Source of the DNA: Microstegium vimineum
Lineage: Eukaryota > Streptophyta > Magnoliopsida > Poales > Poaceae
DNA length: 64,000 bases
NCBI GenBank assembly: GCA_022036555.1
Contig: CM039122.1
Span: 5,448,289 to 5,512,288 of the forward strand
Reading direction: 5' to 3'
Shown: positions 10,933-21,900 of the stretch, piece after piece
Layout of the letters: every line of letters starts with the position of its first letter
Numbering within the stretch: position 1 is the stretch's first letter
Made by a program: the position numbers and the translations under genes
The notes under the pieces: model-generated
Databases searched by the model: none
The model's input: only the letters and a program-made list of their open reading frames with translations
Told to the model about the DNA's origin: nothing

Positions 10933-11683
10933 TCACATGATCTTGCACGTCGCCTCCTCGCAGTCACAGGTGATGTTTGGGTACTGCCGCCCGAACGGTA
11001 GTAGCTCCCCGTGGTAGCCCGGCGGCGGGTGCTGGTTGACGAACGCGCACGCCTGGCAACCGCAGTAGCAGCGGCCGTAGCCGTTGTAGCCCCCGCACCC
11101 ATAGAGGACGCAGCAGCACGGCGGAGCAAGGGCCGCAAGCCAGGACGGATTTGGCAGCATAGCTGGTGGCTGCGGTATGAGCCTCAGTTCCGCCGCCACG
11201 AGCTGGATGTCCCTGATCAGATAGCCCGCCTTGCGCCGGAGTTTGCAGGGGAGCACCAGCGGGTCGAAGGCGCCTGAGATGGTCACCGTCCTGGACGCCT
11301 CGTCGTAGGAGATAGTCCGGATGTCCTCCGTTTCTGCCAACACACACGTAGAGGTTCGCAAGAGAGTTAAACCGTTCAGCTTGTGGATCACAAGGACCGA
11401 CCGGACGACAACTGAATCGGGAGGCAAGTGGTACCTTGGAGCTTGCACACGGTCTTCCGGATCTTGGTGAAGCAGCCATGTTTGAGTGTGACGACCAGCG
11501 TGGACACCTGCATGACAATGACACATCAGTGGAAACACGGACGATCGATCATCACAGTACGGATCGAGATAAAACACAAGGCCAGGAGAGACATACTATA
11601 CGTTCAACAATCAGCTGAAAGGCAGAGATGAGAGATCACAGATGAGATCGAAGAAGGAAGCACGTATGTACCTTCTCTGCCAT
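10933..11683 (-). CDS. HMA-domain protein with CaaX end (HIPP/Pi21-like), three exons
   Basis: Exons on the minus strand are 11672-11683, 11435-11507 and 10933-11333; all junctions are GT-AG and the product is 161 aa. It starts MAEKVSTLVV. Residues ~5-70 form a heavy-metal-associated-type beta-alpha-beta fold (LKHGCFTKIRKTVCKL, then RTVTISGAFDPLVLPCKLRRKAG), closest in pattern to rice Pi21-like proteins. The canonical CxxC metal site is degenerate (HGCF), so metal binding is doubtful. A Pro- and Cys-rich tail follows (CCCVLYGCGGYNGYGRCYCGC). It ends CKIM, a plausible farnesylation CaaX box, as in plant HIPPs, implying membrane attachment. A TATA box lies upstream. Pi21 is a defence regulator, but transferring that role here is inference. 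This is the only intact member of a four-locus cluster; relics lie at 13.3, 36.8 and 38.7 kb. Confidence 0.8.
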
Positions 11684-11825
11684 GTGCGCTCTTTCTGGAA
11701 AATGGTGATGGTGTACAGTGTACTGCCAAGGGGAGGGCTGCCACTGGCGGCGCGGCGATGGCGTGTGGACAGCAGGGCGGCGGTGTGTTGGTGATGGAGT
11801 GCGTCTCTCTTGAGAGGGACACTCC

Positions 11826-11837
11826 TTTTATATATAG
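11826..11837 (-). promoter_or_regulatory. TATA box of HIPP-like gene
   Basis: The minus strand reads CCTATATATAAAAGG about 145 bp before the ATG, the usual plant spacing for a TATA box plus a 5' UTR of roughly 100 nt. Confidence 0.6.
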
Positions 11838-12249
11838 GCAAGACAAGGAGAAGTGGAGAACTAGCAGGGTAGCGCAGCCTGAGGCGATGACTAGGAGGCT
11901 AGGAGGACGCCGCCGCTGGGCGGAGGCAGAGGAGCATCGGGCATCCGCCGTATCGCCAGGCATGCGTTCACCAGGCCAGGCGCGCACGGCGAGTTTGAGT
12001 TTGATTTTCAAATTTCATTCAAACTTAGCGCTGCCCGACGGCGAAGGCGTAGGTGCGGCGGCTCGGCAAGACTGCATCGACAACGACGTCGTCTTTGTGG
12101 TGTGGCACACTCGCCGGCAAGGTCGACTTGAGCTGAGCGCCTGAGCCCCGGCGGCGCGCTTCAGCTGTACAGGCCAGGACGAGCTCGACGACGTTCTTAG
12201 CAGCGATCTGGCCCAGCACTCGCAATGGCCGGAGCAGCGAGCGTGTCTG

Positions 12250-13284
12250 TCACAGCAGCGGTGCTGAACGTCTGCTGTGCAGAACGCAATGGCCTGAATG
12301 AAATTTGAAAGGTCATTTTTACCGGTTTTTACCCATTTTTAAGATCTGTTTTCGTACTAGTTTTCTCCTGTTTTGATTTCATCCATCAGTTCCTCTAACT
12401 ACTTTTCCATCCGTATATATCGTTGTGAGGTTTGCCGCCTCATCTCTCAAGTCAGTCATCATCCGCGTGTTTTCCTTCCTTTAGGTACAGGCTTCCTGTA
12501 TTCTGATGAGTACGTGGCTAAATCAAGATAGGCTAGCTAGCTATTCTCATCAGTGGCTAAATCAAAGCAGTCTAGCTTCATGTATCATGGTCAGTGGTAT
12601 AATTGGCAATTGATGGATGGATGGTTGGTTACTCAGTTGAGAGGAAACAAACTCATTCGCGTATCAGAATAGCAGCACATATGCAAGAACTCCACCAGAA
12701 TTGCTCTAGCAGGAACAATATTCTTTTCAGTTGGAGAACTCCGTTGATAAATGTAAACCTAGCTTGGTTACTTTGTTGAGAGGAAGCAAACTGAATCGCA
12801 TATACGAATAGGAGTACATATGCAGGAACTACACCACAATTGCTCTAGCAAGAGCAATATTCTTTTTAATTGGAGAAGTCTGTTGATAAATGTGAAACAA
12901 GTGACACAGAAGCTTCAGTTTTGTTTGGTGTAGATATAGACGAAGACAAGATATAAATGGCATGAACCGATTCCTTCAAATGCAAAAATTACTAACTAAC
13001 CGTGTAGAGCTTGATCACTATTTCAGATTCTCATCTTTTTACTCGCGTGTCATGATTTAAGATTCTCATCTTTGGGAATAATTTTGTACACTGGCTGATT
13101 TTTAGATTCTCATTTTTGGATAGAATTTCTAATCTTTTGGAAATAGCAGGACATCAAACGAACTCTGCCAGAATAATAGTGATCGGTATAAAGTTGAGTT
13201 CAGAACATTGCTCCATTCCAGTTGAGTTCAGAACCAAAGTAACAACTCAAAACACGAGTCATCAAGGTAAAAAGAACATCACAT
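12250..13284. repeat. Duplicated HIPP flank with two ~110-bp units
   Basis: 12270-12360 repeats the CTGCTGTGCAGAACGCAATGG block seen at 9975 and 35405. 12640-12745 and 12775-12930 are two tandem copies of the CAGCACATATGCAGGAACT unit. TTTAGATTCTCATC words recur at 13020-13120. No gene. Confidence 0.7.
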
Positions 13285-13510
13285 ATGATCTTGCACGCAG
13301 GAGATGACGACGCGTCCTAGCAGTCGCAGGTGATCTTTTGGTACTGCTGGTAGCCCGGCGGTTGATTCCCGAACGCTCACGCCTGTTCAGCCTGACAAGT
13401 GACAACTGCAGTAGCAGCAGTCGGAGCCGTAGCCGCAGCACAACGGAGCAAGAGCCGCCAGTCCACCGGACGGATTTGGCAGCACTGCAGTGTCTGCAGG
13501 CACCGATGGA
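13285..13510 (-). pseudogene. HIPP-like exon 3 relic (unit A)
   Basis: On the minus strand this matches the Cys-rich tail and 3' end of the gene at 10933-11683 (GATCTTGCACG, GTAGCCCGGCGG, GTAGCCGCAGCACAACGG, GACGGATTTGGCAGCA), with indels and stop codons. The HMA exons are missing. Confidence 0.7.
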
Positions 13511-13639
13511 GAGGTAGCGGTCCATCAGATGACAGAATCCTCCATACGACTGCAGATCAGCATGCACACACCCAGTCAATTCAAGTCTGTTACTGGAACA
13601 GTATGCATAGCTCTTCTTGGCTGGCCTGGCGTTTGCTGG

Positions 13640-13800
13640 TGGCAGCCGGCCTGCACCAACTCGAGCATCCATCGCATGTCTCCATCAACCTGCCCGGCCG
13701 GTAATCATATGGACTGGGTTGGTCCGTCACATCAGCAGGATCCCGTCAGTTCGGAGGCGACCATACTATAATCCTGATGAAATAAACACACGCGCCTAAA
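13640..13800 (+). promoter_or_regulatory. Orphan germin-like distal upstream module
   Basis: The words GCCGGCCTGCACCA, GGTCCGTCACATCA and GGATCCCGTCAGTT also occur upstream of the intact germin-like genes (inverted at ~45765-45870; ~47485-47775) and at 43770-43920. Here no germin-like coding sequence follows on this strand. It looks like a promoter-distal block copied without its gene. Confidence 0.5.
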
Positions 13801-13825
13801 TTTTCTTTTGCTTCCGGATAGACTA

Positions 13826-14067
13826 GGGTCGTGTTTAGTCCCTTCAAAATTCTAAATTTTCTTTCACATTGAATCTTTATTAAATCTTAGAACGTATGTA
13901 CGTAGTATTAAATATAGATAAAAAATATAATTAATTACACAGTTTATCTGTAATTTGCGAGACGAATCTTTTGAGTCTAGTTATTTCATGATTGAACAAT
14001 AATTACCACATACAAACGAAAGTGCTACAGTATTAAAATTTCAAATGATTTTGGATCTAAACGAGAC
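13826..14067. mobile_element. MITE, 242 bp, with paralogous empty site in unit B
   Basis: The terminus GGGTCGTGTTTAG pairs with CTAAACGAGAC, flanked by CTA (13823-13825 and 14068-14070). Unit B reads CGGATAGACTAGCTTAG without interruption at ~43954-43970, the expected empty site. This is the complete copy of the family also found at 2463-3245, ~46185-46268 and 60675-60911. A 3-bp CTA duplication suits PIF/Harbinger-type elements, but I do not assign a superfamily. Confidence 0.85.
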
Positions 14068-14070
14068 CTA

Positions 14071-15673
14071 GCTTAGCTAGTTTATGCTATTGCTTCATAT
14101 AACTCATAGTACCTTATTTGGTTATCCGCACACATCATATACATATATAACCTGGCTTACACCGGGTCATCTCAGCCATTCTAGTAGTCTCAAATATGAC
14201 CATGTTAAGTCTCATTCTAACTCTAATTATTCTTAACTAATAAAGAATTCATATTCGCCCAGGAAAAATAAGAGGTTCCGAGCATCATAAAATTGATAAC
14301 TTTCTCTAAAATTTTGAGGAAACGTATACTAATTTATTCTGAGAAGGCTTAGAATTAATTCCTTAAAGTTTAAAATGAAAGAAAGTAGATTGAAAAATAT
14401 ATCTACTATTAATAAACTCCTACATGAACGTTTCACAAAAAAAAAACTCCTACATGAACAAGTTGGTCCATTATCACCCATGATTTCTTTCACTAGCTAT
14501 GTGTGTCATCCTAGATACCCGCGCGCGCTCCCATCTTATACGGTTATACCTCTTGCTCATCTCCTACCTTCACCGGTCTCGTTACTCCTTTCCTGCCTTC
14601 CTTTTCCTTCCTAGTGGAGGTGAAAGACAAAGCTTTTTTTGCCCTGTCACCAGCTCCGGCTGACCGGTTGTCCTTCGTCACCTGCTCGGTGGCAGCACCT
14701 GCACCACCTCGTTCAGGGCGTCCCCCAACGCACCAACGTGTACTGGTACCTCAACATACACCTCACCTCATAAACTCCATATCACCGCACGTAGTAGCCT
14801 TGTAGCTTGTCGTCAGAGGAGTCAATAGCTCCATCTGATAAAAGAATGAAGCATATATTGAAACGAGTGTTGTACAGAGAAAAGAGTTGTCTCCGTTGGC
14901 CCCATCAAACAAAGCTGTCAGTGCTGCCAATGAAAGAACATAAAGCTACTTTTCTTGCGTCAGACAAGGAGTTGTTGCCTCCGTTGTGAATTTTGATAGC
15001 TTAGTTTACGTGTACCGCTACTTTTAGCTGAGGCCAACAAACTTATTAGCTTGCATTGACAGTGTCCTTAGACCATTTGTCCACCAAACTCTCGGTGCAC
15101 TGTGGCAAAAAAAAAATGAACTGTGGAGTCTCAACGAGCTCTCACGGCTCCACATCTCTCGCGACTAAACAAGAGAGCTAGAGCTTCAACTAACACAAAA
15201 TTGATGATGCAATTATTTTTTCAGAAAGGACAGCACAAGTTTGCCAGTAATTTTGTTAGAAGAAGAAATATAAAACAAGCATTATTGGTCCACAATTTTT
15301 ATGGAAACCGTCAGGGCAACAAACCACACACTCCCTTCGTCTCATTGAAAGTGTCACTAGAAAATCGTGTTTTCCTCATAAACACGTTTTCAAACAACAC
15401 TCTCAATGGTATAGAGTGAGTACTCCGTAGCTAGTGCAACCTTTCATGAATGAAATAGATAAAGGGATAAAATTTTATTTTAATATAAGTTGTACAGTAT
15501 CAACTATAATTGTATTGTTCCACTACTTTAAAAAAATCAAATTATTTATCCATTTGTATGAATAAATAGACACAAGAAAAATCAAACGAAACAAAATTTG
15601 TTGATAAATGACTAACAGTCGGCAATCGACCATCCAAGGTTTTTTTGAACTACTACCAGTGTCGATCAAAAAT
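14071..15673. other. Intergenic DNA between HIPP relic and germin-like pseudogene
   Basis: Parts match unit B (TTATCCGCACACATCATA at 14112 and 44008; 15145-15320 with 44070-44260). About 1 kb (~14130-15130) has no counterpart in unit B, so it is either an insertion here or a deletion there. No coding family recognised. Confidence 0.5.
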
Positions 15674-16114
15674 TTACTTCTTGGTGGCGAACTGCGCCTT
15701 GATCCTCTGCACGGTGGCGCCATCGATCCTGAACGCCTTAGCGAGCACCTCGTCAGTGATGGCGGGGTGGCGCCAAAGAGCGAGTCCGCAGCACGGATGA
15801 GTCCAGGGTTCTGGCTACTGAGCCCGGCAATACCGATGGCGGGTGTGGCGCCGAAGTTGAACTCGAAGTGGACGAGGCCCTTGGGGAAGACGAAGACGTC
15901 GCCTTTAGAGAGGACCCTAGCAAACAGCGTGTCGTCGGTGGCGATGAAGCCGACGTACATCTGGCCTTGGACGACGGTGAGCACCTCGGTGGCGCGTGGG
16001 TGCATGTGCACGGGTTCAGGCCGCCGGGCGCGATGTTGAGGCGCGCCATGGCGAGGCCCAGCGAGTTGAGCCCTGGTAGCGCGCGCACGTCCACGAGTGT
16101 TACCTTGGAGCCGA
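15674..16114 (-). pseudogene. Germin-like protein pseudogene, 5' truncated
   Basis: The minus strand matches the C-terminal two thirds of the intact germin-like gene at 44506-45306, from VTLVDVRALPGLNSLGL to the stop. A 2-nt deletion near 16008 shifts the frame inside the first metal-binding box, leaving HMHPRATE out of frame with the upstream part. A 1-nt deletion near 15768 shifts the last 40 codons. The signal peptide, first Cys box and promoter are absent because sequence changes abruptly to an LTR-element leader at about 16115. Non-functional. Confidence 0.9.
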
Positions 16115-17277
16115 GGTTCGCCTATCGCTCGCCGAGTGTTCGTTCTAGCTGCTCTTGGCCTTGTTCTGTTTGATGGCTCTGGCACATCGTCTTCGAGTGC
16201 TCCATCTGTTGTTGCGTAAGTGCTATGCACATTGCGGCGAGGTCTCGAGTCTTCTTCGTTCAAACCATCTATCATTGCTCTCCTTGATGTCATTGTGGGC
16301 TTGACTTCGGCCAAACACGGTGGGCGCCACTGTTGAAAAGTGTCTCTCTCCGAACAAGATCCGAGAGATCGAGGGGGGTGGATCTTCGCTGGGCACGGAA
16401 AGGTCCTGCCCGGTCAACCCTTGGGGGCCGCAGGAGGGCCTTCACGAACGCCGAAGGTCTCCTGCCTAGTATGGTAAGCGATCGGGTGTAAGAGGAGGGC
16501 CTTCGCGATGCCGAAGGTCCCTATGGAGGGTGGCGGCGGTGTCCGACAGAGAAACGAGAAACCCTAGAATTCCGGGGTGTTGTCTCCCTCATTACGTTGG
16601 GTGGTGACCCCCTTTTTATAGTACATTGTTCATGTCACAATCATCGTTACATAAATACGGCCTACCTACTTCGGAATATTCCGGAGGTCTCTCTGGGCGC
16701 TTCGGGGATCTTCTAGGGACATCGTATTTGTCGAGGGTTGCTGGGCCGGAGAGCAGACCGGTGGAGGCCCAACCGTCTGGGCCCAGTAGGCTGCCCTGGT
16801 CGCCTTCCTTAAAACGCCCCTTGGCCTTTTGAACGTCCGGCAATGGCTCCACTACCCCGGGGGTTCCTTCAGAGGGCCTCCGCCATGCTTTTGCCTTAGC
16901 TTAGTTGATAGAGAGGAGGTCTCGATCTCCCGCCTTGGGACCTCCGCGTCGTAGGCCTCCGCTTCGCCACCGCCTTGGGTTTGCAGCTGAGCGAAGGCTC
17001 TGATCCTTCGTCCTCATGATACCTGCACACAAAAGCGATACGCTCGTCGGGGTTACTCTGTTGGTTGGAGGACTCTGCCTCCTGTCCTGGGCGCGCCTCG
17101 GGCGAAGGGTCACCGACCTTCGTCGTGGCTATACCTTGACCCTTCGTCGTGGCCATACCTGAGTGCGTATTGGGGTTATTTCTTCGTACTGAAAAACACA
17201 TTCTCTGGCGAGGGGGGGGGGCTTCGCCTTGCTCGATCTTGGCCTAACAGGGGACCTTCGTGAACTATGTCCCAACA
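16115..17277 (-). mobile_element. LTR retrotransposon fragment: one 947-bp LTR plus leader, minus orientation
   Basis: The LTR spans 16331-17277, beginning TGTTGAAAAG and ending CCCAACA, so TGTTG...CAACA termini. Directly inside it on the minus strand is GTGGCGCCCACC, a typical primer-binding-site position, then ~215 bp of leader in which translation reads like a gag start. The leader is cut off where the germin-like pseudogene begins. The LTR is rich in CCGAAGGTC-type words. No second LTR is nearby, so the element was truncated by deletion or recombination. Confidence 0.75.
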
Positions 17278-17341
17278 GTCTTGTATTGGGAGTGTTCTAA
17301 CTTTATTATGAACTGCAATGAATAATTCAATGAATGGTTAA

Positions 17342-17555
17342 GGGTGTCCGCAATGGTTAGTTATTTGGCAAGAAAAAAATAGAAAAGAGAATAGTCACTA
17401 GCTACGAGTAAATAATCTTTCTATTTCACGTAACCAAAGACTATTTGAGAGGAGCATATGAGTCTAATAGTATATATTAATCTTTTTTTATTGTCTCTCA
17501 CCTCCAAATCAGCTGACTATATAGCTATTACTAGTTATTACCATCGGGGACGCCC
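17342..17555. mobile_element. Tourist-like MITE, 214 bp
   Basis: The terminus GGGTGTCCGCAATGGTTA is mirrored by TTACCATCGGGGACGCCC (inverted), flanked by TAA at 17339-17341 and 17556-17558. A 3-bp TAA target is typical of PIF/Harbinger (Tourist) elements. It sits ~270 bp upstream of the TATA box of the unknown gene. Confidence 0.8.
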
Positions 17556-17823
17556 TAAAATTCGCTTCTAGCGAGTAGCTTTGCCTGGAATTTATCAGCT
17601 GAATTTAGAATGACACGTGCGCCAGAAAGTCACACCGTCCGTCGTGCGGGGCGCCTCCTCGTGTGCTGTGGGCGCTGAACCGAAAGAACCCCGCCGATGG
17701 ACGCTTGGTACAACGCGCCCACCCACACTGTGTACCCTCAATTCGAGGGGTTCGTTTGTGCACGCTTTCCCATCCGACGCTGCATGCGACGTCGCCACCG
17801 CTAGCTAGGCCATCCCGGGTGGC

Positions 17824-17829
17824 TATAAA
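17824..17829 (+). promoter_or_regulatory. TATA box of intact unknown gene (unit B)
   Basis: GGCTATAAATCTC lies 120 bp before the ATG at 17947, inside the block shared with unit A (TTTGCAGAGGCACG, ACATCAACACATAGGC). Confidence 0.65.
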
Positions 17830-17946
17830 TCTCACCGGCGCATCCGCCCGTTTGCAGAGGCACGCAAGCCACATCAACACATAGGCATCTGGCAGGGCAA
17901 GAGGCCGGCTTTGTGCACTGCGAGCGATCGAGGAAGAGCGGCAGTA

Positions 17947-18559
17947 ATGGGCAACGCGGCGAGCTTTCGTGCTGGCGTGGCGGTCGGGAAGGCGTTGGCA
18001 GTTGCCGAAGCCGCCCTCGACTCCGTCCGCGACGCTGCTGGGGCGGTGATGGGCTACCTGCGCACGGCCGCCTCGTGGGCTCTCAAGAAGCTCAAGGCAG
18101 CCGCGGCATGGGTGAAGGAAAAAGTCATGGAGTTGGTGCGCAGCCTGCTGGGCCGCAAGGAAGCGGATGAGGCGAGGCGTGAGGCGGACCAAGCTGCTGC
18201 TGCTGCTCAGGAGGACGACGCGGGGCGGCACACCGTGCTGTCCAGAGCTTCGGCGCGTGCCGCCGGTTTCGGGAAAGTACAGGACGTCATCGCCCTCTGT
18301 CCCGCCCATCTTCTTTGCCACCGCACCGGCCGACGGAGCGCTGGCCTTGCAGTTGAAGGGTCTCGTGAATGGGAAGGCCGCGCGCGCCGCACGAGTGGCT
18401 TGTTCGGAGATGATGGGTCTCCTTGACAAGGTGGAGGCTGCGCTTGGTGACAGCAGCATTCCTGAGGACGCCAGGTCCTGCATCATGGTCGTCGTAGCCG
18501 CAATTGGCATATGTCTCGAGGCGATCGCCGCCGCCGCCGCGGCTGAGGACGCCTACTAG
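17947..18559 (+). CDS. Unknown small helical protein with N-myristoylation signal, probably two exons
   Basis: I do not recognise a family. Proposed exons are 17947-18276 and 18353-18559, with a 76-bp phase-0 intron (GTACAG...CTTGCAG), giving 178 aa. The intron is inferred. The N-terminal frame matches the unit A copy, as does the C-terminal frame one base away, and this GT-AG intron supplies exactly that shift. Without splicing, frame one ends at 18426 (159 aa). Visible features: MGNAAS at the start (Gly2, Ser6: N-myristoylation pattern), an Ala/Lys amphipathic helix (residues ~35-90, with VKEKVMELVRSLLG), an Arg/Glu/Ala linker, and a hydrophobic C-terminal stretch (SCIMVVVAAIGICLEAI). Membrane association is inferred. 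A copia element lies in the 3' UTR 63 bp past the stop and could supply the polyadenylation signal. Confidence 0.6.
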
Positions 18560-18622
18560 GCCCGTCGACGACATCCATGGTGGCTCCGGTCCGTTGATTT
18601 GCTATGTCGTTGCAGTAGTCAG

Positions 18623-18929
18623 TGTCAGTGAAACAGGACTCAGTATTGTTCTGCTAGGGCCTTTTTTGCCTCTAGTCTTTGTATCCCCTTTTATAGAACA
18701 AATGCTCAACAGAGCTTCGATGGATATAGGTTGGCTCCAAGAGCATCTTCCTAGTGTGGTACAAGTAAAGCTAGTCTAAAGCAAAAGCAAACTGCCTACT
18801 GCTACTAGTGTCCAACTTGTCTACTGCTACAACAGTCCAAGACTGGAGCTACAACAGTCCAAGACTGAAAAGACTAACAACTAAAGTGTAACAAACTAAA
18901 GTACACAAGAGGCCAAGGCTTATCTATCA
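18623..18929 (-). repeat. Copia 3' LTR (307 bp)
   Basis: It differs from the other LTR by five substitutions and a 9-bp indel (a duplicated GATTGAAAA in the other copy). About 1.6% divergence implies a recent insertion. Confidence 0.95.
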
Positions 18930-18950
18930 ATTCTCCCCCTAAGCCTTGCT

Positions 18951-21900
18951 TCAGCCACCCTTGGTGATCTTCTTGAGCCCGATCTTGCCTCTCATGGTTT
19001 CGAACTTGGTTCTTCCAAGTGACTTGGTGAGGATATTGGCAAGTTACTCATTTGTGCCGATGTGATCGGCCTTGATGCTACCGTCTTCCACGCAGTCTCT
19101 GATGAAGTGGAACTTGGTCCTTATGTGCTTGCTCCTGTCATGGAACACTGGGTTCTTGGCAAGTGCAAGTGCCGATTTGTTGTCCACCTTCAACTCCACA
19201 GTTTCCACCTTCCTTCCTAGCAGATCGGCAAGCAGCCTTGATAGCCATAGCGCCTGAGTTGCTGCTGTAGTCATGGCCACGTACTCTGCCTCACAGCTGG
19301 AGAGTGCCACTACCTTCTGTTTTACCGATTGCCAACTGACCAGACTGCTGCCTAGGAAGAAAAGACAGCCCGTTGTGCTCTTGCTGGAGTCAATGTCCCC
19401 GGCTAAGTCTGAGTCACAATAGCCCAAAAACCTTGCCGATGGGAATCTTACCGATGAGGTACTTGCCGATGAGGTACTTGCCGATGCGGAACTTGCCGAT
19501 GAGGGTGCCTTAGTGAAGTGGAGGCCATAGTCGAGGGTACCAGCCACGTACCTGAGAATTCTCTTGACTGCCATTTGATGTTCAGTGGTCGGTCTCTCCA
19601 AGAACCTCCTCACAAACCCCACTGAAAACGCCAGGTCTGGCCTAGTGTGGACCAAGTACCTCAAGCTTCCAACCAATCTCCTGTATTGTGTTGGGTCCAC
19701 TTTTGCTGCTGTGCTCTCCTTGCTCAGCCTCAGTCTCTCCTCCATCGGTGTGGCAGCAGGGTTGCAATCGGCCATGCTCCCCAACTCCACAATCCTCTTG
19801 GCATAGTGGCTCTGCCTCAGAGTGATCCCACTACTCCCTTGCTGCACTTCTATTCCCAGATAGAAGCTGAGTAACCCAAGGTCACTTATTTCAAAGATGG
19901 ACTGCATCTCCATCTTGAAAGCCCTCACTTCCTCTTCCTTGACTCCAGTGATGATCAAGTCATCCACGTAGACTCCGACCAGTAGAACAGAGTCATCTGA
20001 GCCTCTTCTGTAAATGGCAGCTTCATGCTTGCTCTGAACGAACCCCATCTTCACCAAGGTTGAGTTCAACTTTGCATTCCACGCCCTGGGTGCCTGCCTT
20101 AGCCCATACAGTGCCTTGTAGAGTCGATAGACCTTGTCTTCTTCTCCTTGGACAGCAAACCCAGGTGGCTGCCGCACATAGACCTCCTTGAGCTCTCCAT
20201 TGAGGAATGCCGATTTAACATCCATATGATGGACCCTCCATCCTTCTTGAGCAGCCAAAGCCAGCAGCAGCCTGACTGACTCCATTCTTGCCACAGGGGC
20301 AAAAGCATCCTCATAGTCGATCCCTTCTTGCTGCACAAAACCCCGAGCTACAAGCATTGCCTTGTGCTTGATCACATCTCCATCGGCACTCTTCTTCAAC
20401 TTGAACACCCACTTCAGAGTGATCGGTCGGTGGTCGGCTCGAGGTGGCACCAGCTCCCAGGTGCCGTTGCGCTCAATGGCGCCCAGCTCTTCTTTCATCG
20501 CAGCTTGCCAAGCTGGATCATCGGCAGCTTCATCGTAGGTAGTCGGTTCGCCCGAGCAGGAGAGGTTCAGCTCGGCGAACAGCCTCTGGGCTAGCGGCGG
20601 ATTGGCCTCATTCCCGATGAGGTCGGTGATGCGTCGGTAGCGCGGTGGCTCACTGCCATGGTAGGCGTCCACCCTTTCTTCATCGTCCTCCGGGGGAGTC
20701 ACGTACTCGACCCGAGGACTGGATCCGCTAGTTGCCGATGGCGCGGCTGCCGATGGCGCGACTGCTGATGCCGATGGGATCGTTGCCGATGTAGCCGCTG
20801 CCGATGGAGCGGTTGCCGATGGTGCCGCTGCCGATGGAGCCGTTGCCGATGGTGCCGCTGCCGATGGAGAAGTTGCCGATGGCGCGGTACCTTGTGTCGG
20901 CTCCGGTGTAGTGAAGCGCGGTGCTGATGTCGATGGTGATGCCGATGCCGATCCGGGCACCACCTCTTCCCAGGGATATTCGACGGTGAAGTCACTGCTT
21001 CCTTCTGCCGATGTGCTTGCCGATGCCGATGTCCAGTCCCAGCCGCGGCCTTCGTCGAACACAACGTCGCGGCTGATGCGCACGCGCTGGGACACTGGAT
21101 CGTAGACCTTGTATGCCTTCGCGCCCTCTGCGTAGCCGATGAACACGCCAGCCTCGCCGCGGTCATCCAACTTGCGAAGCTGAGTCAGGCGCCTGGTGTA
21201 GGCAACGCAGCCAAACACCTTGAGGTGGCCCAACGTCGGCGATCGGCAATGCCATGCCTCGTAGGGGGTGATGCCCTCCAGTGCACGCGTCGGGGCACGG
21301 TTCAGGAGGTGCACCGCCGTCATCACTGCCTCCCCCCAAAATCTTGCCGGTAGACCGCGCTGCTTGAGCAGAGCTCGCGCCATAGCGACTACCGTCTGGT
21401 TCCTGCGCTCAACAACTCCGTTTTGCTGAGGGGAGTGAGGGGCACTGAAGTGCCTTTTTATACCTTCATCGGCACAGTAGCGGCTGAACTCGGCGATGGT
21501 GAACTCACCGCCGTTATCGGTACGCAGAACCTTGAGCTGGCAGCCACTCTCCACCTCTGCTGCAGCCTTGATGCGCTTGATTGCCTCCCCAGCAGCATCC
21601 TTGGTTGGCAGTAGCGCCGCCCACATGAATCGGGTGGCGTCGTCCACCAGTAGGAGGATGTATCGTTTGCCTGCCGATGTTGGTGGGGTCACCGGCCCAC
21701 AAAGATCGCCGTGCACCAACTCCAGATGCTTCTGGGCACGGTATGCCGATGCCGATGGGAAAGATCGCCGCTTCTGCTTGGTGGTGACGCAGACGTCGCA
21801 GACCTGCTCTGCGTGGTCGATCTTGGGGATCCCACGAGCCATTTCTCCTCTGCTCAGGCGTCGTAGTGCATCAAAGTGCAGATGGCCAAGCCTCTCGTGC

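Noticed and set aside
15523..16314. 263-codon minus-strand frame that looks like a complete gene
   Set aside because: It is a chimera: an LTR-element leader runs into a frameshifted germin-like pseudogene and then intergenic DNA. No real product is likely.
20699..21166. Long Arg/His-rich minus-strand frame
   Set aside because: Out-of-frame shadow of the GCCGAT repeat in the copia linker.
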